DNA of 64,000 bases from Nocardioides jiangsuensis (GCF_019679455.1 NZ_JAIEZQ010000003.1:553364-617363); one strand, 5' to 3'. Shown: positions 17,312 to 25,887, numbered from the stretch's first letter. Program-made: numbers and translations. Notes: generated by a model not told the origin, from the sequence alone.

Positions 17312-18352
17312 ATGCGTCGCCGTCCCGTCGCCTCCCTCGTCCTCCTCCTCGCACTCGTCCTCGGGATGGCGGCGTGCACGGAGGAGCCGACCGTGTCCGG
17401 GCCGCGGCCGCGCGCCGGGGCAGCCGTCCATGCCGCCCACAACGACACCTCGACCCCGTTCAACCTCGTCTCGCTGCCCGCCCTGATCGAGCACGAGTAC
17501 GACGGCCGCGACCTGCGCCTCGACCAGGTCATGGCCCGCGAGCTCTCGTTCACCCGCCACCACGTGACCTACCGCGGCGGCGGGCTCACCCTCTCCGGCA
17601 CGCTGACCGTGCCCTCCCGGTCGGGCAGGTTCCCGCTGCTCGTGCTCGCGCACGGCTGGCAGAACCCGGCGCAGTACGACAACGCCACCGCGACCCAGGA
17701 GCAGGCCTGGCTGGCCGCGCGTGGCTACGCCGTCCTCCAGCCCGACTACCGCAACTACGGGCAGTCCGACCCGCAGCCCGCCACGCCGGTGGCCCGGCCG
17801 CTCGGCTACCCCGAGGACGTGGTGAACGCGATCGTGGCGACCCGCCGGGCCCGGCTGCCGTTCGTCGACACCTCGCGGGTGGGGGTGGTCGGCCGGTCGA
17901 TGGGCGGCGGGGTCGCGCTGGACGCGGTGGCAGCACGCCCGGGGCTCGTGGACGCGCTCGTGCTGCACTCGCCGGTCAGCTCGCTGGCCGCGGACAACTT
18001 CCGGCGCTGGGTGCAGGTCTCGGCCGGCCGCACCCGCGGCGCGGCCACCCCGGCGCTCGAGCGGGCCGTGGTCGGCGCGTACGGCACCCCGGCGGACCGA
18101 CCGCAGGTTTGGCACGAGGCGAGCGTGCGGCACTACCTGGACCGGGTCGACGTACCGGTGCAGCTGCACCACGGCGACGCCGACGAGGTCTGCCCGGTGG
18201 AGTGGAGCCGGGCCACGGCCGCGGCGCTGCGCGACGCGCGGCAGCAGGTGCAGTACTTCGAGTACCCGGGGGAGAAGCACACCTTCGAGGAGGGCTGGCC
18301 CCTGCTCATGCGCCGCACCACCGCCTTCTTCGACACCCACCTCTCCCGTTGA
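17312..18352 (+). CDS. Alpha/beta hydrolase lipoprotein (prolyl oligopeptidase/DLH type)
   Basis: A 346-aa exported hydrolase. The signal peptide ends with a lipobox-like GMAAC (Cys about 21). The fold is shown by VLAHGWQNPAQYD (oxyanion region), GRSMGGGVALD (nucleophile serine), HHGDADEVCPVEW (acid) and GEKHTFEEGWP (histidine). The closest named relatives are acyl-peptide-releasing or carboxyl-ester hydrolases of the S9 group; the substrate is unknown. The ATG at 17312 has GGAGGGTGAG upstream. The stop codon lies inside the first unit of a 22-base tandem repeat. Confidence 0.87.
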   Translation: MRRRPVASLVLLLALVLGMAACTEEPTVSGPRPRAGAAVHAAHNDTSTPFNLVSLPALIEHEYDGRDLRLDQVMARELSFTRHHVTYRGGGLTLSGTLTVPSRSGRFPLLVLAHGWQNPAQYDNATATQEQAWLAARGYAVLQPDYRNYGQSDPQPATPVARPLGYPEDVVNAIVATRRARLPFVDTSRVGVVGRSMGGGVALDAVAARPGLVDALVLHSPVSSLAADNFRRWVQVSAGRTRGAATPALERAVVGAYGTPADRPQVWHEASVRHYLDRVDVPVQLHHGDADEVCPVEWSRATAAALRDARQQVQYFEYPGEKHTFEEGWPLLMRRTTAFFDTHLSR

Positions 18353-18434
18353 GGCGTCACTCGTGCGGCGTTGAGGCGTCACTCGTTCGGCGTTGAGAGG
18401 TCACTCGTTCGGCGTTGAGAGGTCACTCGTTCCG
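18347..18434. repeat. Four tandem 22-base repeats, locus 1
   Basis: Units 18347-18368, 18369-18390, 18391-18412 and 18413-18434 share the core TTGAG(GC/AG)GTCACTCGT. The variants are GGCGTC (first two) and GAGGTC (last two), and CGTGCGG or CGTTCGG/CGTTCCG at the end. The first unit contains the stop codon of the upstream hydrolase gene. The same repeat occurs again 33 kb away after rnpB. Confidence 0.9.
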
Positions 18435-18490
18435 CGGGCACGCGCCGCGCGGCAGCGGTACCGTGCCGGGACCGGGACGAGGAGGGCGCG

Positions 18491-18946
18491 ATGACCCAGG
18501 TCGGTCCGGGCGGCACCGAGCCGCTCACCAAGCACGTGGACGTGCCCCTCGCCGTCTCCGCCGCCTTCGAGCGCTTCACCGCCGGGATGGCCGACTGGTG
18601 GCCGCTGGAGACGCACTCGGTCTGGGAGCGCGACGCCGTGCGGGTCGGCATCGACGGCCGCGTCGGGGGCCACCTGGCGGAGACCCACCGGGACGGGCGT
18701 ACGGCGGTGTGGGGAACCGTCCTGCGCTGGGAGCCGCCCCGGCTCGTGGCGTTCACGTGGCACCCCGGCCGGCCCGAGCGGGAGGCCACCCAGGTCACCG
18801 TCCGCTTCACGCCGCACGGCACGGGAACCCGGGTCGAGCTCACGCACGGCGGCTGGGAGGCCCGCGACGACAGTGCCTACGCGGTGATCGGCTACGACCG
18901 CGGCTGGGAGCGCGTCCTGGACCGGCTGGCCGCTGGGGCCCCGTAG
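18491..18946 (+). CDS. SRPBCC (AHSA1-like) domain protein
   Basis: A 151-aa START/Bet v1-like ligand-binding protein. Features: DVPLAVSAAFERFTAGMADWWPLE, WGTVLRWEPPRLVAFTWHPGR and VTVRFTPHGTGTRVELTHGGWE, typical of the activator of Hsp90 ATPase-like SRPBCC group, which bind hydrophobic ligands. ATG at 18491 with GAGGAGGGCGCG upstream. No partner gene (for example an ArsR-type repressor) is adjacent. Confidence 0.85.
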   Translation: MTQVGPGGTEPLTKHVDVPLAVSAAFERFTAGMADWWPLETHSVWERDAVRVGIDGRVGGHLAETHRDGRTAVWGTVLRWEPPRLVAFTWHPGRPEREATQVTVRFTPHGTGTRVELTHGGWEARDDSAYAVIGYDRGWERVLDRLAAGAP

Positions 18947-18975
18947 AGCCCCGCAGAAACGGCCTGCAAGCCGTG

Positions 18976-18988
18976 CCTGTGACACAGG
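18976..18988 (+). promoter_or_regulatory. Perfect palindrome with CRP-like half-site
   Basis: CCTGTGACACAGG is a perfect 13-base palindrome about 70 bases upstream of the secreted esterase gene. Read onward it gives TGTGA-N6-TCATG, one arm of a Crp/GlxR-type site with an imperfect second arm. Regulator assignment is a guess. Confidence 0.35.
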
Positions 18989-19055
18989 TCATGGTCCGTT
19001 TTGTGTGCATCATCCACATTGGCGACGCGACGTCGACGGTCCAACGATGGGCCCC

Positions 19056-20510
19056 ATGCGTCTCTCGACTCGCCACCTCGCCCTGCCGGCGGCCACGGCC
19101 GCGGTCCTCCTCGGCGGCTCCCTGCCGGCCGCCGTACCCGCCTCTGGCCAGACCGTGAGCCGGGCAACGGGCCAGGCGGCGACCCAGGCAGCGACCCAGG
19201 CAGCGACCCAGGCGGCGACCCAGGTCGTGGGCAGCCACTGCGCCCGGCAGCGCAGGATCGACGTCCCCCGGGCCGAGCGGCAGGAGCGGGCCTGCCTCGA
19301 CGACCTGACCACCGCCGGCACCACGCTGACCGGGCACACCAACGTCAACGACTGGAACGGCCTGCACGCGCGCGGCACCAGGAACCCCTCCGGGGTCCCC
19401 GGCATCCAGGTGGACGGCTACTTCCCGGACCGCTCCACCACCAACACCAACAACGGCTGGGACCACGACTCGCAGTTCGTGGTGCGGCTGCCGGACCGCT
19501 GGAACGGGAAGCTGGTCGTCACCGGCGCCCCGGGCGTGCGCGCGCAGTACGCCAACGACTTCATCATCGCCGACTACGTGCTCGCCCGTGGCTACGCGTT
19601 CGCGTCGACCGACAAGGGCAACACCGGCTCCCGCTTCTACGCCGACGGCTCCCGCCCCGGCGGCTCGATCCGCGAGTGGCACCGCCGCGTCACCCAGCTG
19701 ACCCGGGCCACGAAGGCGGTCGTCGCGCAGCGGTACGGCCGCGAGCCCCGGCGCACCTACATGGTCGGCATCTCCAACGGCGGCTACCTGACCCGCTGGC
19801 AGCTCGAGAACCGGCCGGGCCTGTACGACGGCGGGGTGGACTGGGAGGGCACGCTGATGCGCGCGGCCGGGCCGAACCTGCTGACCTACCTGCCGGACGC
19901 GCTGGAGCACTACCCGGCCTACGCCGCGACCGGCGACCAGGAGGCGCACGACGCGATGATCCGGGCCGGGTTCGCGCGCGGCTCGGAGTTCCTGTGGCCC
20001 TTCCACCACGCCTACTACTGGGACCTCACCCAGCGGATCTACCGCGAGGAGCTCGACCCGTCGTACGACGGGCAGCTCGACGCCGGCATCCCGTTCTGCG
20101 CCAGCGGCACGCCGAGCTGCGACGCCGACTACGACTACGCCTCGCGGCCGAAGGCCGTGAAGGACGCGGTGCGCTCGGTGCAGCTGACCGGGAGGATCGG
20201 CAAGCCGATGCTGACCCTGCACGGCAGCCTCGACACACTCCTGCCTCCGCGGACCGACTCCCACGTCTACGACCGGCTCGTCGACCGGGCCGGGGCGGGC
20301 GCCCGGCACCGCTACTACCGGATCGGCGACGGCACGCACACCGACGGGCTCTACGACACCTACCCCGACCGGCTCCGGCCGCTGCTGCCCTGCGCCCGCG
20401 AGGCGTTCGACGTGCTCACCGCGTGGGTGGAGCGAGGGGTGCGGCCGCCGCGGGACGGGTTCTACCCGCGGCCCGCCGGCGGCGACCTGGTCAACACCTG
20501 CGCCCTCTAG
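19056..20510 (+). CDS. Secreted tannase/feruloyl-esterase-like hydrolase
   Basis: A 484-aa exported hydrolase. The signal peptide (MRLSTRHLALPAATAAVLLGG) is followed by a low-complexity AATQ stretch from tandem DNA repeats. The hydrolase shows GYFPDRSTTNTNNGWDHDSQF, GYAFASTDKGNTG, YMVGISNGGYLTRWQ with the nucleophile serine in GISNGG, LTLHGSLDTLLPP (acid) and a late GDGTHTDGLYD (histidine). It fits the tannase/feruloyl esterase or hydroxybutyrate-oligomer hydrolase type; substrate uncertain. No clear Shine-Dalgarno; ATG at 19056 gives the best signal peptide, with 19047 an alternative. Confidence 0.8.
   Translation: MRLSTRHLALPAATAAVLLGGSLPAAVPASGQTVSRATGQAATQAATQAATQAATQVVGSHCARQRRIDVPRAERQERACLDDLTTAGTTLTGHTNVNDWNGLHARGTRNPSGVPGIQVDGYFPDRSTTNTNNGWDHDSQFVVRLPDRWNGKLVVTGAPGVRAQYANDFIIADYVLARGYAFASTDKGNTGSRFYADGSRPGGSIREWHRRVTQLTRATKAVVAQRYGREPRRTYMVGISNGGYLTRWQLENRPGLYDGGVDWEGTLMRAAGPNLLTYLPDALEHYPAYAATGDQEAHDAMIRAGFARGSEFLWPFHHAYYWDLTQRIYREELDPSYDGQLDAGIPFCASGTPSCDADYDYASRPKAVKDAVRSVQLTGRIGKPMLTLHGSLDTLLPPRTDSHVYDRLVDRAGAGARHRYYRIGDGTHTDGLYDTYPDRLRPLLPCAREAFDVLTAWVERGVRPPRDGFYPRPAGGDLVNTCAL
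19173..19220 (+). repeat. Four 12-base tandem repeats in a coding N-terminus
   Basis: Units of CAGGC(G/A)GCGACC run at 19173, 19185, 19197 and 19209, encoding Q-A-A-T four times directly behind the signal peptide. Copy number can change without shifting the frame. Confidence 0.9.
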
Positions 20511-20523
20511 CGAGGGCCGGCGG

Positions 20524-21954
20524 TCAGAGCGGGATGTTCCCGTGGACGCCGCGGATCACGACGCCGGCGTCGGAGATCGCCCGGGCCAGCGCGCTGCGGG
20601 TCGCGGACGGCTCGACGACCTCGTCGACCACGCCGATCTCCACCGCCTTGTCGACGCCGCCGGCGATCCGCTCGTGCTCGGCGGCGAGCTCGGCCTCGAC
20701 CTGCGGGCGGATGTCGGGGGCGACCTCGAGCAGCTTGCGGCGGTGCAGCACCCGGATCGCGGCGACCGCTCCCATGACCGCGACCTCCGCGCCCGGCCAG
20801 GCGAACACCTTGGTGGCGCCGAGCGAGCGGGCGTTCATGGCGATGTAGGCGCCGCCGTACGTCTTCCGGGTCACCAGGGTCACCCGGGGTACGACGGACT
20901 CGCTGAAGGCGTGCAGCAGCTTCGCCCCCCGTCGTACGACGCCGTCCCACTCCTGGCCCACGCCGGGGAGGTAGCCGGGCACGTCGACGAGGACGATCAG
21001 CGGGATGCCGAACGCGTCGCACATGCGCACGAAACGGGAGGCCTTCTCCGCCGACAGCGAGTCGAGGCAGCCGCCGAGCCGCAGCGGGTTGTTCGCGATC
21101 ACGCCGACGGTGCGTCCGCCGAAGCGGCCGAGGGCGGTGACGATGTTCGGCGCCCACCGAGCGTGCAGCTCCTGGGTGGTGCCCTCGTCGAGGATCGCCT
21201 CCACCAGCGGGTGCACGTCGTAGGCGCGCTTCTTGCTCTCGGGGAGCATCTGCGCGAGGTCGATGTCCTGCACGCGGCCGACGTCGAGGGTGCCCTGCGC
21301 GCCGAGCAGCCGGGCAAGGCCGCGGGCGCGGTCGAGCGCCTCCTGCTCGGAGTCGGTGAGGACGTGCACCACGCCGGAGCGCCGGCCGTGCGGCTCGGGG
21401 CCGCCGAGGCGGAGCATGTCGACGTCCTCGCCCGTGACCGAGCGGACCACGTCGGGGCCGGTCACGAAGATCCGGCCCTCGGGGCCGAGGATCACCACGT
21501 CGGTGAGCGCCGGGCCGTACGCCGCGCCGCCGGCGGCGGGGCCGAGCACGACCGAGATCTGCGGGACCTTGCCCGAGGCCTGGGTCATCACGTGGAAGAT
21601 CTGACCGACCGCGTGCAGGGACAGCACGCCCTCGGCGAGCCGGGCGCCGCCGGAGTGCCACAGCCCGATGATCGGCGCCTGGTCGGCGAGCGCACGCTCG
21701 TAGGCGTGCACGACGACCTTGCAGCCGACCTCGCCCATCGCGCCGCCCATGACGGTGGCGTCGGAGCAGAAGGCCACCACGTGGGTGCCGTCCACCTTGC
21801 CGACCGCGGCGAGCATGCCGCTGCCGTCGTCCTCCGTGATGAGCTCGAGGGTTCCCTCGTCGAACAGGGCGGCGAGCCGGAAGTTCGGGTTGCGCGGATC
21901 CTGGTCGCGGGGGAGCTTCGCGGGCTTGGCCGGGGCAGCAGCGGTGGCGGTCAT
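20524..21954 (-). CDS. accD: Acyl-CoA carboxylase carboxyltransferase subunit (AccD6-like)
   Basis: A 476-aa biotin-dependent carboxyltransferase beta subunit that moves CO2 from a biotinylated alpha subunit to acetyl-CoA (malonyl-CoA for fatty acid synthesis) or propionyl-CoA. Oxyanion and CoA sites are visible: GLWHSGGARLAEGV (residues about 96-109), VLGPAAGGAAYGPAL (about 135-149), VPGYLPGVGQEWDGVVRRGAKLL and TRKTYGGAYIAMN. Position as the last gene of the fab operon matches M. tuberculosis accD6, so acetyl-CoA is the likeliest substrate. No alpha subunit with a biotinyl lysine is in the window. ATG with AGGAG upstream. Confidence 0.93.
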   Translation of the reverse strand: MTATAAAPAKPAKLPRDQDPRNPNFRLAALFDEGTLELITEDDGSGMLAAVGKVDGTHVVAFCSDATVMGGAMGEVGCKVVVHAYERALADQAPIIGLWHSGGARLAEGVLSLHAVGQIFHVMTQASGKVPQISVVLGPAAGGAAYGPALTDVVILGPEGRIFVTGPDVVRSVTGEDVDMLRLGGPEPHGRRSGVVHVLTDSEQEALDRARGLARLLGAQGTLDVGRVQDIDLAQMLPESKKRAYDVHPLVEAILDEGTTQELHARWAPNIVTALGRFGGRTVGVIANNPLRLGGCLDSLSAEKASRFVRMCDAFGIPLIVLVDVPGYLPGVGQEWDGVVRRGAKLLHAFSESVVPRVTLVTRKTYGGAYIAMNARSLGATKVFAWPGAEVAVMGAVAAIRVLHRRKLLEVAPDIRPQVEAELAAEHERIAGGVDKAVEIGVVDEVVEPSATRSALARAISDAGVVIRGVHGNIPL

Positions 21955-22041
21955 GGGGTTACTCCTGGTTCGTCGCGCCGAGGCGCGGGGCCCCGGGGGC
22001 GCGGGCCCGGGGGCGCTGGCCCCGGGGCGCGGGCGCCGGGG
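21955..22041 (-). other. Extremely GC-rich low-complexity spacer between fabF and accD
   Basis: About 65 of these bases are runs of G and C in repeated blocks such as GGCCCCGGGGGCGC, able to form several alternative hairpins. It separates two genes that belong to one transcription unit. It could attenuate or stabilise the mRNA, lowering or raising accD relative to fabF. No protein signal. Confidence 0.5.
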
Positions 22042-23283
22042 TCAGGCGTTGCGGAAGGCGATGGCGACGTTGTGGCCGCCGAAGCCGAAGGAGTTGTTGA
22101 GCGCCGCGAGCGGACCCTCGGGGAGGGAGCGCTTCTCGGTGGCGATGTCGAGGCCGATGTCCTCGGGGTCGTCGAGGTTGATGGTCGGGGGTACGACGCG
22201 GTCGCGGAGCGCGAGGACCGTCGCGACGGACTCGAGGGCCCCGGCCGCGCCGAGCAGGTGCCCGGTCATCGACTTGGTCGAGGTGAGCACGACGTTCCCG
22301 GCGGCGTCGCCGAGCGCGTTCTTGATCGCCCCGGCCTCGGCCAGGTCACCCTGCGGGGTGGACGTGGCGTGGGCGTTGATGTGGACGACCTCGGAGGCGG
22401 ACATGTCCGCCTCGCGCAGTGCCATCTTCATCGCTCGGGTGGCGCCATGGCCGGTCGGGTCGGGCTGCGCGATGTCGTGGGAGTCGGCGGTGATGCCGGC
22501 TCCGGCCGCCTCGGCGTACACCGTGGCCCCGCGCCGGGCGGCGTGCTCCTCGGACTCGAGCACGAGCACCGCGGCGCCCTCGCCGAGTACGAAGCCGTCG
22601 CGGCCCTTGTCCCAGGGACGGGAGGCCTTCTCCGGCTCGTCGTTGCGCTTGGACAGCGCCATCATCTGGCCGAACGCGGCCATCGGCAGCGCGTGCACCG
22701 CAGCCTCGGTGCCGCCCACGACCACGACGTCGGCGCGGCCGAGCCGGATCATGTCGATGCCTAGGGCGATCGCCTCGTTGCCGGACGCGCACGCGGAGAC
22801 CGGCGTGTGCACCCCCGCCTTGGCGCCGATGGCCAGACCGATGTTCGCGGCGGGGGAGTTGGGCATGAGCATCGGGATCGCCAGCGGCGAGACCCGGCGC
22901 GGGCCCTTCTCCTTCAGCGCGTCGTAGTTGGAGAGCAGGGTCTGCACCCCGCCGATGCCGGACGCCATCGCGACGCCGAGGCGCTCCGGGTCGATCTCGG
23001 CGTCCTCGGCGGCGAGGCCGGAGTCGGCCCACGCCTCCAGGGCGGCAACCAGCGCCAGCTGCCCGGACCGGTCGAGCCGGCGGGCCTTGACGCGCTCGAG
23101 CACGTCGGTCGGGTCGACCGCGACCTCCGCGGCGATCTGGGTCGACAGCTGGTCGGCCCAGTCGTGCTTGAGGGAACGCACCCCGGACTGCCCGGCGAGC
23201 AGGGCTGCCCAGGTGCTGGGCACGTCCCCGCCGACCGGGGAGGTCGCGCCGAGTCCGGTGACGACGACTCGTGTAGCGCTCAT
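22042..23283 (-). CDS. fabF: Beta-ketoacyl-ACP synthase II (FabF/KasA-like)
   Basis: Elongating condensing enzyme of type II fatty acid synthesis, 413 aa. The catalytic triad motifs are clear: VSACASGNEAIALG with the active-site Cys (residues about 160-173), VHINAHATSTPQGD (first His) and STKSMTGHLLGAAGA (Lys and second His), plus GFGGHN near the end. Start: the ATG at 23283 has GAGGTGA eight bases upstream; an in-frame GTG at 23295 lies within that Shine-Dalgarno and is less likely. Third from last of the fabD-fabH-acpP-fabF-accD operon. Confidence 0.96.
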   Translation of the reverse strand: MSATRVVVTGLGATSPVGGDVPSTWAALLAGQSGVRSLKHDWADQLSTQIAAEVAVDPTDVLERVKARRLDRSGQLALVAALEAWADSGLAAEDAEIDPERLGVAMASGIGGVQTLLSNYDALKEKGPRRVSPLAIPMLMPNSPAANIGLAIGAKAGVHTPVSACASGNEAIALGIDMIRLGRADVVVVGGTEAAVHALPMAAFGQMMALSKRNDEPEKASRPWDKGRDGFVLGEGAAVLVLESEEHAARRGATVYAEAAGAGITADSHDIAQPDPTGHGATRAMKMALREADMSASEVVHINAHATSTPQGDLAEAGAIKNALGDAAGNVVLTSTKSMTGHLLGAAGALESVATVLALRDRVVPPTINLDDPEDIGLDIATEKRSLPEGPLAALNNSFGFGGHNVAIAFRNA

Positions 23284-23375
23284 CTGGATCTTCACCTCAC
23301 GTGATTCGCAGCGGGACTGCGGCTGGTTGCTGTACTGGACGGGCGTGGGCCGACGAAGGCGTCGACCCGGGTGGG

Positions 23376-23624
23376 TCAGCCGTTCTGGGCGCGCTCGATG
23401 AAGGCGACGGCGTCTCCGACGGTCTTGAGGTTCTTCACCTCGTCGTCGGGGATCTTCACGTCGAACTTCTCCTCGGCGGCCACGACGACCTCGACCATCG
23501 ACAGGGAGTCGACGTCCAGGTCGTCGGTGAACGACTTGTCGAGCTGGACGTCGTCGGCGGGGATGCCGGCGACCTCGTTCACGATCTCGGCAAGGTCGGC
23601 GCGGATTTCCTCGGTGGTGGCCAT
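23376..23624 (-). CDS. acpP: Acyl carrier protein
   Basis: An 82-aa ACP. The phosphopantetheine attachment site is DDLDVDSLSMVEVV (Ser about 41) in the usual four-helix acidic fold, and the C-terminus ERAQNG is typical. ATG at 23624 with GAAGGAG upstream; the frame continues upstream to 23669 but that part is untranslated leader. It accepts malonyl from FabD and carries the chain between FabH and FabF. Confidence 0.97.
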   Translation of the reverse strand: MATTEEIRADLAEIVNEVAGIPADDVQLDKSFTDDLDVDSLSMVEVVVAAEEKFDVKIPDDEVKNLKTVGDAVAFIERAQNG

Positions 23625-23701
23625 CTGGTGGCTCTCCTTCTCATGTGGTGGGTGGGACGGGTGCTGCACCGTCGCCCGCTCCGGTGCGGGCCACGGACGT
23701 A

Positions 23702-24703
23702 TCAGGGGACCTTGACCACCTGGGCGGCGTAGGCCAGCCCGGCGCCGAAGGCGATGAGCAGCGCGGTGTCGCCGCTCTTGGCGTCGCCGTCCTCGATCAT
23801 CCGGTCGAGAGCGAGCGGGATCGAGGCGGCCGAGGTGTTGCCCTGCTCGGCGATGTCGCGGGCGATCTTGACGTGCGCCGGCAGCTTCATGGAGCGCGCC
23901 ATGGCGTCGATGATGCGCATGTTCGCCTGGTGCGGGACGAACACGTCGAGGTCATCGACGGTGATCCCGCTGCGGTCGAGCGTCTGCTGGGCGATCTTGG
24001 CCATCTCGAACGACGCCCAGCGGAACACCGGGTTGCCCTGCATCACCAGGTGCGGCATGGAGGGGTGGTCGGAGGCGAGCACGTCGCGCCAGTCCTCCTT
24101 CTGCCGGATCAGGTCGAACTGCTCACCGTCGGAGCCCCAGACGACCGGGCCGATGCCGGGCTCGTCGCTCGGGCCGACCACGACCGCCCCGGCGCCGTCG
24201 GCGAAGATGAAGGCCGTGCCGCGGTCGCCGACGTCGGTCAGGTCCGACAGCCGCTCCACGCCGATCACCAGCACGTGCTTGGCGCTGCCCCCGCGGACCA
24301 TGTCGGAGGCCATCGCGACGCCGTGGCAGAAGCCGGCGCAGGCGGCCGAGATGTCGAACGCCGCGGCCTTGTTCGTGCCGAGCTCGTGGGCGATCGCGGT
24401 GGCCACGGCCGGGGTCTGCAGCAGGTGGGAGACGGTGGCGACGACGACGCAGTCGATCTGCGCGGCCTCGACGCCGGCCCGCTCCAGCGCCGTACGGGAC
24501 GCGGCGACCGACATCATCTGCACGGTCTCCTCGGGCGCGGCCCAGCGGCGCTGCTTGATGCCCGAGCGCTGCTGGATCCACTCGTCGCTGGAGTCGATCG
24601 CCTCGATGATGTCGGCGTTCGGGATCACCCGGTGCGGCCGGTAGGTGCCGATGCCGAGGATGGCGGCGTGCGCGCTGCCGCCGCGGTCGATGAGGTCGGT
24701 CAT
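23702..24703 (-). CDS. fabH: Beta-ketoacyl-ACP synthase III (FabH)
   Basis: Initiating condensing enzyme, 333 aa, which joins an acyl-CoA primer with malonyl-ACP. Active-site residues are visible: ISAACAGFCHG (Cys about 118-122), VFVPHQANMRIID (His) and EQGNTSAASIPLAL (Asn). The ATG at 24703 shares one base with the fabD stop (TGATG), so the genes are coupled. Primer specificity (acetyl or branched) cannot be read with confidence. Confidence 0.96.
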   Translation of the reverse strand: MTDLIDRGGSAHAAILGIGTYRPHRVIPNADIIEAIDSSDEWIQQRSGIKQRRWAAPEETVQMMSVAASRTALERAGVEAAQIDCVVVATVSHLLQTPAVATAIAHELGTNKAAAFDISAACAGFCHGVAMASDMVRGGSAKHVLVIGVERLSDLTDVGDRGTAFIFADGAGAVVVGPSDEPGIGPVVWGSDGEQFDLIRQKEDWRDVLASDHPSMPHLVMQGNPVFRWASFEMAKIAQQTLDRSGITVDDLDVFVPHQANMRIIDAMARSMKLPAHVKIARDIAEQGNTSAASIPLALDRMIEDGDAKSGDTALLIAFGAGLAYAAQVVKVP

Positions 24704-25887
24704 CAGTTGTCTCCCTCGGGATGGAGGCGGATCAGCGGCTGGCCGGGGGAGACGAGGTCGCCGTCCTCGACGAGCCACTCGACGACGGTGCCGCCGTGGG
24801 GGGCGAGCACGGGGGTCTCGTCACGCAGGCTCTGTACGGCGCCGATGGTGCTGTCCGGCGCGATCGAGGCGCCCTCGGCGAGCGCGGAGGCCTGGTGGAA
24901 GGTGCCCTTGGCGGGGGAGACGAGCATCCGCCAGGTGGGAGAGGTGTCCAGCAGCGAGGCCGAGCCGTGCTTGTCGCAGAAGGCGCGCGCGTCGTCGAGC
25001 TGGTCGGGGGTCTTGAGCGCGAACGTCTCCACGCCCTTCATCGCCCGCTTGGCGATACCGGTCAGGGTGCCCGCTGGCGGCATCTCGAGGATGCCGGTGA
25101 CACCGAGGTCGAGCATGGTCTCCATGCACAGGTCCCAGCGGACCGGGTTCGCCACCTGGGCCACGATCCGCTTGAGGACCTCGCGGCCGTCGTGGACGAC
25201 CTGACCGTCGCGGTTGGAGATCACCGGGGTGCGTGGGTCGTGCGTCGACACCGAGCGGGCGTACTTCGCGAGGACGTCGACGGCCGGGGCCATGTGCTCG
25301 GTGTGGAACGCGCCCGCGACCGAGAGCGGCACGAGGCGGGCCTTGGCCGGGGCGTCGTCGGCGAAGGCGGCGAGCTGCTCGACGGTGCCGGCCGCGACGA
25401 TCTGGCCGGGGCCGTTGTCGTTGGCGGCGGTGAGCCCGTGCGCGGCGAGCTTGGCGAGCACCTCGTCGCGGTCGCCGCCGAGGACGGCGGTCATGCTCGT
25501 GGGGGTGGCGGCGGAAGCGGTGGCCATCGCCTTGCCGCGCTCGCGGACCAGCACCATCGCCTGCTCGGCGGTGATCGCCCGAGCGCCGGCCGCGGCGGTG
25601 AGCTCACCGACGCTGTGCCCTGCCACCGCTCCCACCTTGCCGAAGGCGTCGGCCGGGTGCGGGAACAGCTCCAGGGCCGCCAGGAGCCCGGAGGCCACCA
25701 GCAGCGGTTGGGCCACCGCGGTGTCGCGGATCGCCTCCGCGTCCGCCTTCGTGCCGTAGTGCACCAGGTCCAGGCCGCTGACGGCGGACAGCCAGGTCAG
25801 CCGGTCGGCAAAGATCGGGTCCTCGAGCCAGGGCTCGAGGAAGCCGGGGGTCTGGGCACCCTGTCCGGGAGCGACGATGACAAGCAC
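24703..25887 (-). CDS. fabD: Malonyl-CoA:ACP transacylase FabD fused to a C-terminal biotinyl/lipoyl-like domain
   Basis: A 394-aa protein; stand-alone FabD is usually about 310 aa. Residues 1-305 are the transacylase: APGQGAQTPGF, nucleophile Ser92 in GHSVGE, His195 in GAFHTEH, and a final GTLTGIAKR. Residues about 318-392 form an added half-barrel-sandwich module: SPAKGTF, then LRDETPVLAPHGGTVVEWLV and EDGDLVSPGQPLIRL. Aligned to BCCP (AMKMENEIRAP...EGDxVxxGQPL), the biotinyl Lys is Arg355, so it should not be biotinylated. Start: GTG at 25887; GTG at 25896 is possible; neither has a good Shine-Dalgarno. Confidence 0.92.
   Translation of the reverse strand: MLVIVAPGQGAQTPGFLEPWLEDPIFADRLTWLSAVSGLDLVHYGTKADAEAIRDTAVAQPLLVASGLLAALELFPHPADAFGKVGAVAGHSVGELTAAAGARAITAEQAMVLVRERGKAMATASAATPTSMTAVLGGDRDEVLAKLAAHGLTAANDNGPGQIVAAGTVEQLAAFADDAPAKARLVPLSVAGAFHTEHMAPAVDVLAKYARSVSTHDPRTPVISNRDGQVVHDGREVLKRIVAQVANPVRWDLCMETMLDLGVTGILEMPPAGTLTGIAKRAMKGVETFALKTPDQLDDARAFCDKHGSASLLDTSPTWRMLVSPAKGTFHQASALAEGASIAPDSTIGAVQSLRDETPVLAPHGGTVVEWLVEDGDLVSPGQPLIRLHPEGDN

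Noticed and set aside
18347..18434. CRISPR array
   Set aside because: The 22-base units are directly adjacent without unique spacers and no cas genes are present.
18379..18985. Minus-strand frames running through the 22-base repeats and the SRPBCC gene
   Set aside because: They are shadows; the plus-strand SRPBCC protein has family motifs and a good Shine-Dalgarno.
24703..25887. FabD as a functional biotin carrier
   Set aside because: The aligned attachment residue is Arg355, and no other lysine sits in the hairpin, so biotinylation or lipoylation is not expected.
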